In this document: positions 17,234-27,042 of the stretch, in pieces | Layout of the letters: every line of letters begins with the position of its first letter | How positions within the stretch are numbered: position 1 is the stretch's first letter | Source of the DNA: an uncultured Gammaproteobacteria bacterium | Lineage (GTDB): Bacteria > Pseudomonadota > Gammaproteobacteria > SZUA-229 | Assembly (NCBI GenBank): GCA_913065105.1 | Contig: CAJXZZ010000019.1 | Location: 1 to 40,568, forward strand | Direction of reading: 5' to 3' | Length of the DNA: 40,568 nucleotides | Notes under the pieces: model-generated | Told to the model about the DNA's origin: nothing | The model's input: the letters and a program-made list of their open reading frames with translations, nothing else | Database searches by the model: none | Program-made: the position numbers and the translations under genes

Positions 17234-18871
17234 ATGTCGTTGTTAATTACCATTATAAAAGCGCCAGACTCGGCGAATATTGTTGAATCGAGCAAAACTT
17301 TCGACATTAGTGGCGGGTCGATCGGGCGTGGTAACAATAATGCCTGGATTCTTGATGACCCTGAGCGTTTTTTGTCTACTTGTCATTGTCAGTTTAGTTG
17401 TGAAAATAATCAGTTCTACCTTAGTGACTTAAGTACAAACGGTACTTTTTACAATGGTGCTCCGCATCCTATTGGTAAAGGCTCAAGACTACCGGTCAAT
17501 GACGGAGACACATTTGCCTTAGGGGATTATGTGTTTTCAATGACTGTATCAGATTCAGTTTCATCCGCCGATCCTTTTGGTGGCAGTACGAGTTTTTCAC
17601 CAACAGCACCAGAAGATATATTTTCAACTCCGCCTGCTAATAACAGTGATTTTAGTCAAGATGGATTCGCGGCCAGTCCTTTTGCGGGTACGCATGTATC
17701 TAGTTCAGAGTCGTTATTTAGTAGCAGCTCGGAAGAAACCGATCCACTCGCTGCATTAGATAAGGCGCAGGGCAGTGGGCCTGATAGTCTGAATTCTATG
17801 GCTGGAGTATCAGGTGGCTTTGGTAACAATATAGATCCGTTTACTGCTGCGACACATTCAGACCAGAGCGGTGCCCTTAATCAACAGATTTCGTGGCCAG
17901 GCGCAGTACCAGAGCAATCTGCAAACAACGCTAGCGGTATACCCGATGACTGGGATGATGATTTGTTGTCCTCTCCAGCGCAACCTGCAGCACCTGTGGT
18001 TACGTCTGCTGCGCCAATACCGCCGTCAGTGCCCTTAACAGAACCACCTGTTATACCTAAGCCAGCACAAGTGATACCGCAAGCGACGACGGATAATTCA
18101 GTTATTGATGGTACCGGAAAGCAAAATGCTGTTGAAAGTGGGACATTAGCAATTGAGAACCAGGCGTTACAAAAAGCCAATTCAATTCTGCTGGCAGAAC
18201 TTAATGTACTTAAGCAGCAAGTAAAAGTTATGCAGCAACGTGGTGTGAAATCTGATATTGCTGTAGATACTTCGATCGTAGATGCAATGGGATTTCAAAA
18301 TCAACATTTAGTTGATGCTCAAATAACACAAATTAATGCGTTGGCTGGTGAAGTTCTTAGGGAAATGGTCAGTGGGCTAATGCAGGTGTTAGGCTCTCGT
18401 AGTTCTATTAAAAATGAGTTCCGCATGAATGTCACCACCATTCAGCCTGTTGAAAATAACCCATTAAAGTTTTCAGCTAATGTGGATGATGCTCTGGAAA
18501 ATATGTTTATTAAAACGGGTAATTCCTATAAAAAACCATTAGAAGCAGTGTGTGAAGGTTTTGATGGTATTGCTGAGCATCAAGTGGCGATACTGGCGGG
18601 TATAAGATCAGCATTTAAAGGTGTTATTGAGCGCTTTGATCCCGTTTTTCTGGATGCGCGGTTTTCCAAACAGAATAAAGGTAGTTTAATTCCCGGTAGC
18701 CAGAAGGCGAAAAACTGGGATTTATATCAGGAATACTATAATGAATTGATCGGTGACATAGACAATACATTCCAATTTCTTTTTGGCGATGATTTTGTGC
18801 GTGCATATGAGGATCAATTACAGCGGCTTGCTATTGCCAGAAAGTCAAAAAACACTAAAAATGTTAAATAA
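17234..18871 (+). CDS. T6SS FHA-domain protein Fha (TagH type), phosphothreonine reader
   Basis: A 545-residue cytoplasmic scaffold. The N-terminal FHA domain (about 1-105) retains the key residues: GR at 31-32, S48 and H51 of the SxxH signature, and NGT at 69-71. The middle (about 110-300) is a low-complexity Ser/Pro/Ala-rich linker. A coiled coil follows (about 305-335, QALQKANSILLAELNVLKQQ). The C-terminal 200 residues match the T6SS-specific TagH domain, ending KNWDLYQEYYNEL and DDFVRAYEDQLQRLAIARK. In Pseudomonas and Agrobacterium, Fha binds a threonine phosphorylated by PpkA and switches the T6SS on; both kinase and candidate targets are in this operon. The ATG at 17234 has AGGA 11 nt upstream, a slightly long spacing, and directly follows the TGA of a three-codon ORF. 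It is the first gene of the plus-strand operon, 12 nt before tssJ. Confidence 0.92.
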   Translation: MSLLITIIKAPDSANIVESSKTFDISGGSIGRGNNNAWILDDPERFLSTCHCQFSCENNQFYLSDLSTNGTFYNGAPHPIGKGSRLPVNDGDTFALGDYVFSMTVSDSVSSADPFGGSTSFSPTAPEDIFSTPPANNSDFSQDGFAASPFAGTHVSSSESLFSSSSEETDPLAALDKAQGSGPDSLNSMAGVSGGFGNNIDPFTAATHSDQSGALNQQISWPGAVPEQSANNASGIPDDWDDDLLSSPAQPAAPVVTSAAPIPPSVPLTEPPVIPKPAQVIPQATTDNSVIDGTGKQNAVESGTLAIENQALQKANSILLAELNVLKQQVKVMQQRGVKSDIAVDTSIVDAMGFQNQHLVDAQITQINALAGEVLREMVSGLMQVLGSRSSIKNEFRMNVTTIQPVENNPLKFSANVDDALENMFIKTGNSYKKPLEAVCEGFDGIAEHQVAILAGIRSAFKGVIERFDPVFLDARFSKQNKGSLIPGSQKAKNWDLYQEYYNELIGDIDNTFQFLFGDDFVRAYEDQLQRLAIARKSKNTKNVK

Positions 18872-18883
18872 ACAGGATATTTT

Positions 18884-19471
18884 ATGAAACTGAACCAAGT
18901 ATATAATCTGGCAATTATCGCCTTTTTTTTAAGTATTTTAACGGCTTGTCAAACTGTTAACTCTTCTGTCGGTGGTTATTTAAACCTTGATACTGATATA
19001 CAGATTGATCTTATGGTTGATGCTGATATAAACCCTGATGAACTAGGTAAGGCTTCGCCATTATTTATTCGATTGTATGAACTGACGTCAAATAAAATGA
19101 TGAAACAAGCAGACTTCATCGAAATTTATGAACGTGATAAAGAAGTGCTGGGCTCAGATATGGTTGCAGTACATAAAATGAAACGTTTAATACCAGGCGA
19201 AGGACGCACTGAAAATATAGTGCTAGATAAAAAAACAAATTACGTTGCGCTTTATGCTGAGTTTCTCGAGTTTAAGGATTCGAAATATAAATTGATTATT
19301 CCTGTTGTGGCGAACAATGTATTCAGAGATTCAGTTGTAATTCGCGTCTCGGGAAATGAACTAATATTTGACGAAGAGATAGCTGAAGAAGTAGATAAAG
19401 GTGGTAGCAGCCTGGAAGAAGATGTCACTAAAGCAAAAGGTACAGCAGATAAAGCAAGTGGGCTTTTCTAA
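18884..19471 (+). CDS. tssJ: T6SS outer-membrane lipoprotein TssJ (VasD/SciN)
   Basis: A 195-residue lipoprotein that anchors the TssJLM membrane complex to the outer membrane. The signal peptide is type II, with lipobox LTAC and Cys22 as the lipidated residue. Gln at +2 favours outer-membrane sorting. The mature part has a transthyretin-like beta fold in this family; the segments SPLFIRLYELTSNKMMKQADF and LIPGEGRTENIVLDKKTNYV (each a conserved stretch) fit TssJ. AGGA lies just upstream of the ATG. The acidic and Lys-rich tail (about 165-195) is a little longer than in compact TssJ proteins. It is 12 nt after fha and 78 nt before tssK. Confidence 0.93.
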   Translation: MKLNQVYNLAIIAFFLSILTACQTVNSSVGGYLNLDTDIQIDLMVDADINPDELGKASPLFIRLYELTSNKMMKQADFIEIYERDKEVLGSDMVAVHKMKRLIPGEGRTENIVLDKKTNYVALYAEFLEFKDSKYKLIIPVVANNVFRDSVVIRVSGNELIFDEEIAEEVDKGGSSLEEDVTKAKGTADKASGLF

Positions 19472-19549
19472 CCTGATTAAAGTTAGCAAACATGCTGCCT
19501 GTAGTTTGAATTATAAAATTAGCAAATAAAAATAACTGGCGAAAAAAAT

Positions 19550-20884
19550 ATGTCATTAGATAGTAAGGTTGTCTGGTCAGAAGGAATGTTTCTGAATCCA
19601 CAGCACTTCCAGCAACAAGAGCGATATTTCGAGCGTTTGGTCGATGGTAAGTGTTCTGCTTTTGGTGCATACGGTTGGGGCATGCACGAGTTTGAAGTTG
19701 ATCAGCAATTATTGACGCTGGGTAAAGTTTCTGTAATCAAAGGTAAAGGCGTGTTTCCTGACGGAACACCTTTTAGTTTTCCCGATGTTGACGAACCCCC
19801 GCCGGTATTAGAGGTGCCTGCAAATACGCATAACAGTATTGTTTTTCTATGTGTGCCTGTTAAACGCGCCGGTGCCATTGATGTTGTCGCGGATGAAAAT
19901 ACACAGGGCCTTGCTCGCTATTATAGTTTCGAGCAGGAAACACGTGATGTTGCCAGTGATTCTGGTGACAATGTTTCGATGAATGTTGGTAAATTACGTT
20001 TTCGCTTGATGTTGCAAACGGATGATTTAAGCGGTTATGCGTGCATCGGTTTAATACGGATAGCGGAATCGCGTGATGATAAAAATGTATTGCTGGATGA
20101 GAATTACATTGCGACTTGTCTTGATTGTAAAAAGTCACCAAAACTTGCTGGATACTTAACAGAGTTAACTGGTCTGTTACACCATAGGGGAGAAGCTATT
20201 GCTGGCAGGTTGGCAGATACAAATCGTGGCGGTACAGCTGAAATTGCGGATTATATGATGTTGCAGCTGGTTAATCGTCTGGAGCCATTATCAAATCATC
20301 TTACGCTTATGAATGGTTTGCATCCAGTAAACCTGTACGCTGAATCGGTACAGATGGTTGGTGAGCTATCGACCTTTGTAGCCAAGGATAAACGTGCGCC
20401 GACGTTTCCTCCTTACCTGCATGATGACTTACAGGCAAGTTTTACGCCTGTCATTGCCGCACTTAGAAATTGTTTGAGCATGGTGTACGAGCAAACGGCT
20501 GTTTCGCTTCAGCTGGTTGAGAAAAAATATGGCATTCGTGTTGCAGAACTTGCAGACAAATCACTCATTGGAAGTGCCATGTTTGTTTTATCTGTTCGTG
20601 CTGATGTGCCAGAAGAGGCGCTACGTACCCACTTACCAGCACAAATTAAGATTGGCCCTGTTGAGCGTATCAGACAATTAGTTAATGCGGCTATGCCGGG
20701 TATCGGCTTAAAGTCTTTACCTGTTGCACCTCGGCAAATCCCTTATCATTCTGGTTATACTTATTTTCAGCTTGACCCACAGAGTGATTTTTGGAATGAA
20801 CTAAAAAATTCTGGTGGATTTGCTTTGCATGTAGGTGGCGATTTTCCGGGTCTTGAACTTGAGTTCTGGGCAATTCGTCAATAA
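19550..20884 (+). CDS. tssK: T6SS baseplate-to-membrane-complex adaptor TssK (VasE)
   Basis: A 444-residue cytoplasmic protein that forms trimers linking the baseplate wedge to TssL/TssM. The opening VVWSEGMFLNPQHFQQQERYF is the diagnostic TssK N-terminus. The central MMLQLVNRLEPLSNHL and the C-terminal end PYHSGYTYFQLDPQSDFW followed by FALHVGGDFPGLELEFWAI also match. Length is typical. The ribosome-binding site is weak, so translation may depend on upstream ribosomes. No anomaly is seen. Confidence 0.96.
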   Translation: MSLDSKVVWSEGMFLNPQHFQQQERYFERLVDGKCSAFGAYGWGMHEFEVDQQLLTLGKVSVIKGKGVFPDGTPFSFPDVDEPPPVLEVPANTHNSIVFLCVPVKRAGAIDVVADENTQGLARYYSFEQETRDVASDSGDNVSMNVGKLRFRLMLQTDDLSGYACIGLIRIAESRDDKNVLLDENYIATCLDCKKSPKLAGYLTELTGLLHHRGEAIAGRLADTNRGGTAEIADYMMLQLVNRLEPLSNHLTLMNGLHPVNLYAESVQMVGELSTFVAKDKRAPTFPPYLHDDLQASFTPVIAALRNCLSMVYEQTAVSLQLVEKKYGIRVAELADKSLIGSAMFVLSVRADVPEEALRTHLPAQIKIGPVERIRQLVNAAMPGIGLKSLPVAPRQIPYHSGYTYFQLDPQSDFWNELKNSGGFALHVGGDFPGLELEFWAIRQ

Positions 20885-20919
20885 AAATATAGCTGGAAGT
20901 AATTTTCACGGAGTTAACT

Positions 20920-21900
20920 ATGTCATCTGATGATTCTGATAAGACAGTATTTAAGCAACCGTCAGTTGATGGCGATCGAACAGTACTAAGACCTACTCCG
21001 GGTGGACGTAATACCCAGTCATCGCAGGTGCAGCAACCTCCGGTACAATCATCGCCAGCCGCACAGCCACCACCACAGGGGTATCAGCCGGTAGCGGCCC
21101 AGTATCAACCACAGCAACAAGAGCAACTTGTTTCTGGTTCAACTAGTGCATATTTCAGTACTAACAGTGGATTAAACCCATTAGTTAATTCCGCCTCCAC
21201 ATTAATCGCGGTGTTTGAAAAAACACGTCAGGCACTGTCTCACCCAGATGTTGGCGGTTTGCACCAACGCCTGGTTAATGAAATTAAAACCTTTGAAACA
21301 AAAGCTAAAGAAACAAATATTAAGCCAGAAATTATTTTATCTTCGCGTTACATATTATGTGCAGCGTTGGATGAAGCCGTGCTTAATACACCATGGGGTT
21401 CAGATAGTGCATGGCCACAAAGAACGTTATTAAGTATTTTTCATAATGAGACGTCAGGCGGTGAAAAGTTTTTTCTGATACTTGATCGAATGAAAGAACA
21501 ACCTGCTGAAAATTTATACATTCTGGAGTTGATGTACATTTATTTAAGTTTAGGCTTTGAGGGTAAGTACAGAGTTATTCATCGCGGTCGTGACATGATT
21601 GAACAGATGCGTGATGATTTGTATCTCATCATTCGTCGCCAACGAGGCGAATATGAACATTCATTGTCTCCAGGCTGGCATGGTCTAGGGCGAACAAGAA
21701 AATCACTGAGGCAATATATACCTTTGTGGGTCGTCGCCAGTGTTGTAGGTGCGGTTTTATTCCTTAGTTACTCTGGGTTTCGAGTATGGCTATATGATTC
21801 ATCATCACCAGTCACAGAGCAGCTGGATAAAATTGCAGACATGCGCACAATTGCACGTACAGATCCAGTTAATAAAAATAGCGACAATGCAAATCAGTAA
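20920..21900 (+). CDS. tssL: T6SS inner-membrane protein TssL (DotU family) with N-terminal phosphothreonine-like motifs
   Basis: A 326-residue tail-anchored protein of the TssJLM complex. Residues 1-70 are a disordered Gln/Pro-rich extension. It bears two D-x-T motifs, SDKTVF around Thr9 and GDRTVL around Thr21, the second followed by RPTPGGR. The DotU domain (about 80-255) includes ILCAALDEAVLNTPWG, LSIFHNETSGGEKFF and ELMYIYLSLGFEGKYR. A single transmembrane helix lies at about 268-288 (LWVVASVVGAVLFLSYSGF). There is no C-terminal OmpA peptidoglycan-binding domain. In Agrobacterium TssL is phosphorylated on an N-terminal threonine by PpkA and then bound by Fha, so these threonines are the likely target sites here. 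GGAG precedes the ATG. Confidence 0.95.
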   Translation: MSSDDSDKTVFKQPSVDGDRTVLRPTPGGRNTQSSQVQQPPVQSSPAAQPPPQGYQPVAAQYQPQQQEQLVSGSTSAYFSTNSGLNPLVNSASTLIAVFEKTRQALSHPDVGGLHQRLVNEIKTFETKAKETNIKPEIILSSRYILCAALDEAVLNTPWGSDSAWPQRTLLSIFHNETSGGEKFFLILDRMKEQPAENLYILELMYIYLSLGFEGKYRVIHRGRDMIEQMRDDLYLIIRRQRGEYEHSLSPGWHGLGRTRKSLRQYIPLWVVASVVGAVLFLSYSGFRVWLYDSSSPVTEQLDKIADMRTIARTDPVNKNSDNANQ

Positions 21901-21958
21901 ATGCTGAATTGTATTCTTAAGCCCCTCCTAAAATAATAATTACTAATTCAGGTCGTCA

Positions 21959-24900
21959 ATGAAATCAGTTATTGAGTTTTTCAAAAATAAAATCGTTATA
22001 TCATTTATTGGGCTAATGGCTCTTTCTCTTTTAGTCTGGTTTGCAGGGCCGGTAATAAAATTTGGCGAAGATAATTCTGCGCCTTTAGAAAGTGCGATTG
22101 TGCGTTTAGTCGTTATCCTTATTCTAGTTGCACTATGGGGGTTGAATAATTTACGTATCCAATTAATGAGTAAGAAACACAACGACGATCTACTGGGCGA
22201 TCTTGAAAGTAATCAGGAAGTAGTGGCTACAGACATAGCCTCTGAGAAGTCTGCTGAAGAAATGCATCAGATGAGTCAGCGATTTACCGAGGCTATGTCG
22301 ACTTTAAAACGGTTGAAATTTAAGGGTAAGGGGAGTGATAAAGCACTATATGAATTGCCCTGGTATATCATCATCGGGCCACCAGGTTCTGGTAAGACAA
22401 CTGCGTTAATTAACTCCAGTCTTGATTTCCCGCTAGCCGACCAGTTTGGTAAAGCAGCATTACAAGGAGTTGGAGGTACTCGTAATTGTGACTGGTGGTT
22501 TACAAATGAGGCGGTACTAATCGATACCGCGGGTCGTTATACGACGCAAGACAGTCATAAGGTTGTCGACAGCAAAGCCTGGGAAGGTTTTCTTAGATTA
22601 CTTAAAAAGAATCGTCGTCGTCGACCAATAAATGGCGCAATTATTTCTATTAGTATTCATGATCTATTGTTGCAAACTGAGGAAGAGCGTATTCAGCACG
22701 CCAAGATCATCAGGACTCGGATCGATGAGTTAATGGACAAATTGGAAATTCGTTTCCCTATATATTTAATGTTTACTAAAGTGGATCTGGTCTCTGGCTT
22801 TACAGAATTTTTTGAAGATTTAGGTAAAGAAGATCGTGAACAAGTATGGGGGATATCCTTACCTGACGCCCCAAAACAAACTCAAACGCCTGATTTCGAT
22901 TATCTTGAAGTCGAATACCAAAAATTACTTGAAAGGCTTTACTCGAGAGAAGTGTCCCGCATACACACTGAACGTGATGTAGTACGTCGTGCTGCAATAC
23001 AAGGATTTCCACAGCAATTTGAAAATCTTAAATCGGTTGTAAATAGTTTTGTAAAGCAAACTTTTATAAAAAACCGCTATCAATATCAGCCTTATCTGCG
23101 TGGTATCTATTTTACTAGCGGGACGCAGGATGGTACACCTATTGATCGCATGATGACTGCAGTATCGTCAAACTTTGGTTTTGCTCGAGAGAACGTCCAT
23201 TTACAACAAGGCCAGGGTAAGAGTTTTTTCCTTGGTAATCTATTTAGAGAAGTTGTCTTTCCTGAATCAGAGCTGGTCGGCTCCAATCGTAAATATGAAG
23301 TATTTATTAAATGGGCGCAGCGCTCTGCTTATGTAGCGATTGCGATTTCTGGCATTGGTTTATTAACGGCATGGGCAGGCAGTGTTACACGACATAATAT
23401 GTTTATGTCCGAAGTTGAATCTTATATTGCTGAGTTTAATGCTGAAAATAAGCGATTTAATTCATGGAATAAAGATATACGGGTGACATTGCCAATGTTA
23501 AACGCATTGGCGAAAGCGAGTATTGTTTATGATCAGGACGAACATCCATGGATGTCTGGCCTGGGGCTTTATGACGGTGGTGTTGATGCATCTGCCGCTG
23601 ATGCGTATGAGGCACAACTTAGAGAGTTGTTTTTGCCGAGGTTGATTAACTATTTAGAAAAACAAGTTCAAAAAGGCCATCAAGGCGGTGATTTATATAA
23701 TAGTTTTAGAACATATTTGATGTTTAATAAACTCGATCATTTTGATAAGCAAGTGGTGAATGACTGGTTCGTTACTGACTGGAAGTTAAACATGCAGGGA
23801 GAAGCCTCAAGACGTAAAGAGCTTGAGCAGCATCTTAAAGCAATGCTGGAGCTTGAGTTTGAGCCATATCAGTTAAACGCCAACCTGGTTAATCAGACGC
23901 GTCGTCTGTTACTTCGTGTTCCAGTACATCAACGTATATACAGTCGCATCAAAACTAAACCAGAGTTTAATCAGGAAATTGATGTGCTTAATCTTTTTGG
24001 TGAAACAGTGCGTGAGACTTACGCCATTACACCCGCTATAGAAGAAGCGTTACATATACCCTACATGTTTACAAAAGAAGGTTATGAAAACATAGATCTT
24101 TCTGAAGGTTCACCTGTGGTTGCAGATATCGTTAATGATCGCTGGGTTTTAACGGACGACAAAAATGCTAAAGTTGACTTCATAAAAGATGACTTGAACG
24201 AGATCAGCGAAAAAGTTAAAGATCTTTATATGGCTGATTACAGTGCATACTGGAAAAAAATATTTAAAGCCTTAAGCGTGGCTGATTTTAAAAGTATTAA
24301 ACATGCAGGCGAGGTTCTGGCTAGTTTTACTGACCCGGTATATTCACCATTGCTTTCTATTCTTCAGGTTAGTGCTACAAACACACAGTTGTCATCTCAG
24401 CTTATGCAAAATGTAAATGATGATCACGGCGAGGGTAAAGCAGGCGCGGTTACAGGGTTACTTGCAGATAAATTTAAGGGCACTAAAGTTGATCAACAAT
24501 TTCGAGACTTGAATGTGTTGCTCAGAGAGACAGAGAAAAAACCTGCACCAGTGACTTCTATAATACAAAAGTTACAGCAATTACAAGATTTTTTAGGTGA
24601 GATATCAGTGTCTCCAGACCCGGATAAAAAAGCATTTGAAGTTGCTAAAGCGCGTTATACGAGTGGCTCAGGCAATGCTATTACGTCATTACGTACGTTT
24701 TCTAAAAACACGCCGGAACCTGTTAAACGTTGGTTAGTGTCTATTTCGGATGAAACCTGGAAAACAGTATTGTCTTCTGCAAGGCGGCATATAAATACAG
24801 AATGGAACAATCAGGTTTATAGTACATATCAAGAAGCACTGGCAGGACGGTATCCATTAAAACGCTCATCCAGCGACGAGCTCGCACTGTTTGATTTCAG

Positions 24901-25498
24901 TGAGTTTTTTAAGCCTGCAGGAAAGATGGATGTGTTTTATACGAGTTTCGTTAAACCATTTGTAACTACTCAAAAAGGCTGGAGCAATCGTGTGGTTGAT
25001 AATCGCTCGCTAGGATTGAGCTCGGCGACTTTGAAGCAAATTCGTCGAGCACAAGTTATTAAAAGTGTATTCTTTAGAAATAATCCTGCAGTGCCCAGCA
25101 TTTCCTTCCAGATGAAACCTTATAACATGGATAAGATGGATGCGCGTTTTTTGTTGGAGATAGGAGAACAACGTATTACCTACAACCATGGACCTAAGTT
25201 CTGGAAGAACGTGTCATGGTCAGGTGAAGATGAGAACAAACGTGTGCGAATCGTGTTCGAAGATTTAGATGGGAATCGACACGATAAATCTTTTGATGGC
25301 CCCTGGGCCTGGTTTAAATTACACGATAGCTCAAAATTATCTAAAACAAAAAAATCGAATGTATATCTGGTGACGTATAGCGTGCCTGGGAATGATAGTG
25401 TTGATCACGAAATAAAATATATGATTAAAGCTAAAAGTGTTAATAACCCTTTTGGTCAGAACTTGCTCAGTCAATTTAAATGTCCGAGATCTATATAA
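21959..25498 (+). CDS. tssM: T6SS inner-membrane protein TssM (IcmF family)
   Basis: An 1,179-residue core of the T6SS envelope-spanning channel. Transmembrane helices lie at about 13-30, 46-66 and 455-473. The cytoplasmic NTPase-like domain contains an intact Walker A GPPGSGKTT (140-148) and the DTAGRY motif (189-194), so nucleotide binding is possible. The large periplasmic part (about 475-1179) includes the IcmF-related central region and the C-terminal beta domain that contacts TssJ (KFWKNVSWSGEDENKRVRI then DGPWAWFKL). Length is typical. The gene is 58 nt after tssL and abuts tagF with no gap (TAA-ATG). No frameshift is seen. Confidence 0.97.
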   Translation: MKSVIEFFKNKIVISFIGLMALSLLVWFAGPVIKFGEDNSAPLESAIVRLVVILILVALWGLNNLRIQLMSKKHNDDLLGDLESNQEVVATDIASEKSAEEMHQMSQRFTEAMSTLKRLKFKGKGSDKALYELPWYIIIGPPGSGKTTALINSSLDFPLADQFGKAALQGVGGTRNCDWWFTNEAVLIDTAGRYTTQDSHKVVDSKAWEGFLRLLKKNRRRRPINGAIISISIHDLLLQTEEERIQHAKIIRTRIDELMDKLEIRFPIYLMFTKVDLVSGFTEFFEDLGKEDREQVWGISLPDAPKQTQTPDFDYLEVEYQKLLERLYSREVSRIHTERDVVRRAAIQGFPQQFENLKSVVNSFVKQTFIKNRYQYQPYLRGIYFTSGTQDGTPIDRMMTAVSSNFGFARENVHLQQGQGKSFFLGNLFREVVFPESELVGSNRKYEVFIKWAQRSAYVAIAISGIGLLTAWAGSVTRHNMFMSEVESYIAEFNAENKRFNSWNKDIRVTLPMLNALAKASIVYDQDEHPWMSGLGLYDGGVDASAADAYEAQLRELFLPRLINYLEKQVQKGHQGGDLYNSFRTYLMFNKLDHFDKQVVNDWFVTDWKLNMQGEASRRKELEQHLKAMLELEFEPYQLNANLVNQTRRLLLRVPVHQRIYSRIKTKPEFNQEIDVLNLFGETVRETYAITPAIEEALHIPYMFTKEGYENIDLSEGSPVVADIVNDRWVLTDDKNAKVDFIKDDLNEISEKVKDLYMADYSAYWKKIFKALSVADFKSIKHAGEVLASFTDPVYSPLLSILQVSATNTQLSSQLMQNVNDDHGEGKAGAVTGLLADKFKGTKVDQQFRDLNVLLRETEKKPAPVTSIIQKLQQLQDFLGEISVSPDPDKKAFEVAKARYTSGSGNAITSLRTFSKNTPEPVKRWLVSISDETWKTVLSSARRHINTEWNNQVYSTYQEALAGRYPLKRSSSDELALFDFSEFFKPAGKMDVFYTSFVKPFVTTQKGWSNRVVDNRSLGLSSATLKQIRRAQVIKSVFFRNNPAVPSISFQMKPYNMDKMDARFLLEIGEQRITYNHGPKFWKNVSWSGEDENKRVRIVFEDLDGNRHDKSFDGPWAWFKLHDSSKLSKTKKSNVYLVTYSVPGNDSVDHEIKYMIKAKSVNNPFGQNLLSQFKCPRSI

Positions 25499-26227
25499 AT
25501 GAGTGATGAACTACAGGTTGGCCTGTATGGAAAACTGCCCGCTTATGGCGATTTTATCTTCCGTAATTTAAATTCAGCTTTTATCACTCCGTGGGATGAG
25601 TGGTTGCAACATTTTATTTCTGGTTCACAAGAACAAATTGGTGATGAATGGCTGGATATATATTTAACTAGTCCGATCTGGCGTTTTGTTTTATCGCCAG
25701 GTGTTATTGACAATAATATGTGGGCAGGGTTGATGATGCCGAGCGTTGATCGCGTGGGGCGCTATTTTCCGATTAGTATTGTTAAACCATTTGCATCAAA
25801 CACGAGCCCAGTTACTTTTATGCTGGAACAGAACGACTGGTTTGATGCACTAGAAATGCATTGTTTGACTACGCTGAATGGCGATATTGATGTCGATGAA
25901 TTGATTTCTCTTATTACCGATATCGAAGTGTCGGCATATCAGAGTTACCAGCCGACTTATAATCTAGGCGAGATGGGACCTATGGTAATTGGTTTACCCT
26001 CCGGTACTGATGGCGAGGTTAATAATGTGATGCCATATATGTTAAGCGCAGCACTGGCGACTGGTTTAAACAGCTTTAGCCTGTGGCAAACTGCAGGTTC
26101 GGAATTAATCAGTCCTGTTATGTTTACCTGTCAGGGTTTGCCACCTATAGGTAGTATTGCTTCCATGTTAGATGGCCAATGGCAACAGCGTAACTGGAAA
26201 ATCCCTTATAACATTCAACAAGTTTAG
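25499..26227 (+). CDS. tagF: T6SS-associated regulator TagF (ImpM family)
   Basis: A 242-residue cytoplasmic protein of the ImpM/TagF family. The opening VGLYGKLPAYGDFIFRNL and DEWLQHFI, then WRFVLSPG and the following GLMMPSVDRVGRYFPI, are diagnostic. TagF is a post-translational repressor of T6SS activity in Pseudomonas aeruginosa and in Agrobacterium acts together with the Fha pathway. Here it is a stand-alone protein, not fused to PppA as in Agrobacterium, but pppA is the next gene. Start and stop of tssM and tagF abut, so they are coupled. Confidence 0.94.
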   Translation: MSDELQVGLYGKLPAYGDFIFRNLNSAFITPWDEWLQHFISGSQEQIGDEWLDIYLTSPIWRFVLSPGVIDNNMWAGLMMPSVDRVGRYFPISIVKPFASNTSPVTFMLEQNDWFDALEMHCLTTLNGDIDVDELISLITDIEVSAYQSYQPTYNLGEMGPMVIGLPSGTDGEVNNVMPYMLSAALATGLNSFSLWQTAGSELISPVMFTCQGLPPIGSIASMLDGQWQQRNWKIPYNIQQV

Positions 26228-26243
26228 TTTTGGAAACTGTTTC

Positions 26244-27041
26244 ATGAGTGATACAACAATCAGACGTCCGATATTCTGGAATTCTGCCCAAGATACTAAT
26301 GTGGGAATGGTCAGAAAGATAAACGAAGATTCGGTTCTGTCATTGCCTGAAACAAAACTTTGGGTGGTAGCTGACGGTATGGGTGGTTACGAGGCAGGTA
26401 ATGTAGCCAGTGATATGATCGTTAAATCTCTGGCGTCCATGATAAGTAAACCGTCTCTGAATGAAATGGTCGAATGTGTCGAGGATAACTTGATAGATGT
26501 TAATCACCGTATTCTTGAATATGCTGACATCATGCTCGATGGTCGTACGCTTGGCAGCACGGTTGTCACGCTTCTTATACAAGGGCACGCGGGTGCTTGT
26601 CTGTGGGTCGGCGATTCACGCTTATATCGTTATCGTAACAGTGAGCTCGTCCAACTGTCCCGTGACCATAGTCAGGTAGAAGATTTACTATCACAAGGAT
26701 TCATTACCCCTGAAGAAGCAGAGAATCATCCAGATTCAAATGTTATTACCCGGGCAGTTGGGGCAAGCCACGATATCTATGTTGATATTAGTGCATTTAC
26801 TGCGCAGCTTGGCGATACTTTCTTATTGTGCAGTGACGGTCTTTACAACATGGTTTCCAAAGACGAGATAAGCAATACGATAGCCAGTTTGCCGCTTTCT
26901 GAAGCGGTGGACGCATTAATCCAAAAAGCACTAGATTATGGTGCGAATGATAATGTCTCAGTCATACTGGTCAATGGTGAATTAGGCGCATACTCTTCAG
27001 CAAAACCGCAATTTGACTCACCACGAAGTCCAGCGATATAA
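26244..27041 (+). CDS. pppA: T6SS serine/threonine phosphatase PppA (PP2C family)
   Basis: A 265-residue metal-dependent PP2C-type phosphatase that reverses PpkA phosphorylation. Conserved motifs are NED (27-29) in VGMVRKINEDS, VADGMGGYEAG (D44), GSTVVTLLI, WVGDSRLYR, LSRDHS, LLCSDGLYNMV near 197, and GANDNVSVILV near 235. All metal-ligand aspartates expected for PP2C appear present. The ATG at 26244 is chosen over an in-frame ATG at 26172: it has GGAAA 7 nt upstream, it does not overlap tagF, and the longer version would add residues unlike the family. The N-terminus SDTTIRRP faintly resembles the D-x-T motifs of PpkA and TssL. Confidence 0.94.
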   Translation: MSDTTIRRPIFWNSAQDTNVGMVRKINEDSVLSLPETKLWVVADGMGGYEAGNVASDMIVKSLASMISKPSLNEMVECVEDNLIDVNHRILEYADIMLDGRTLGSTVVTLLIQGHAGACLWVGDSRLYRYRNSELVQLSRDHSQVEDLLSQGFITPEEAENHPDSNVITRAVGASHDIYVDISAFTAQLGDTFLLCSDGLYNMVSKDEISNTIASLPLSEAVDALIQKALDYGANDNVSVILVNGELGAYSSAKPQFDSPRSPAI

Positions 27042-27042
27042 C

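Noticed and set aside
26172-26243. Longer N-terminus for the PP2C phosphatase
   Set aside because: It would overlap tagF by 56 nt; the ATG at 26244 has a well-placed GGAAA and starts next to the conserved fold.
27013-27042. TTG start for ppkA
   Set aside because: It overlaps pppA and adds ten unrelated residues; the ATG one base after the pppA stop is more natural.
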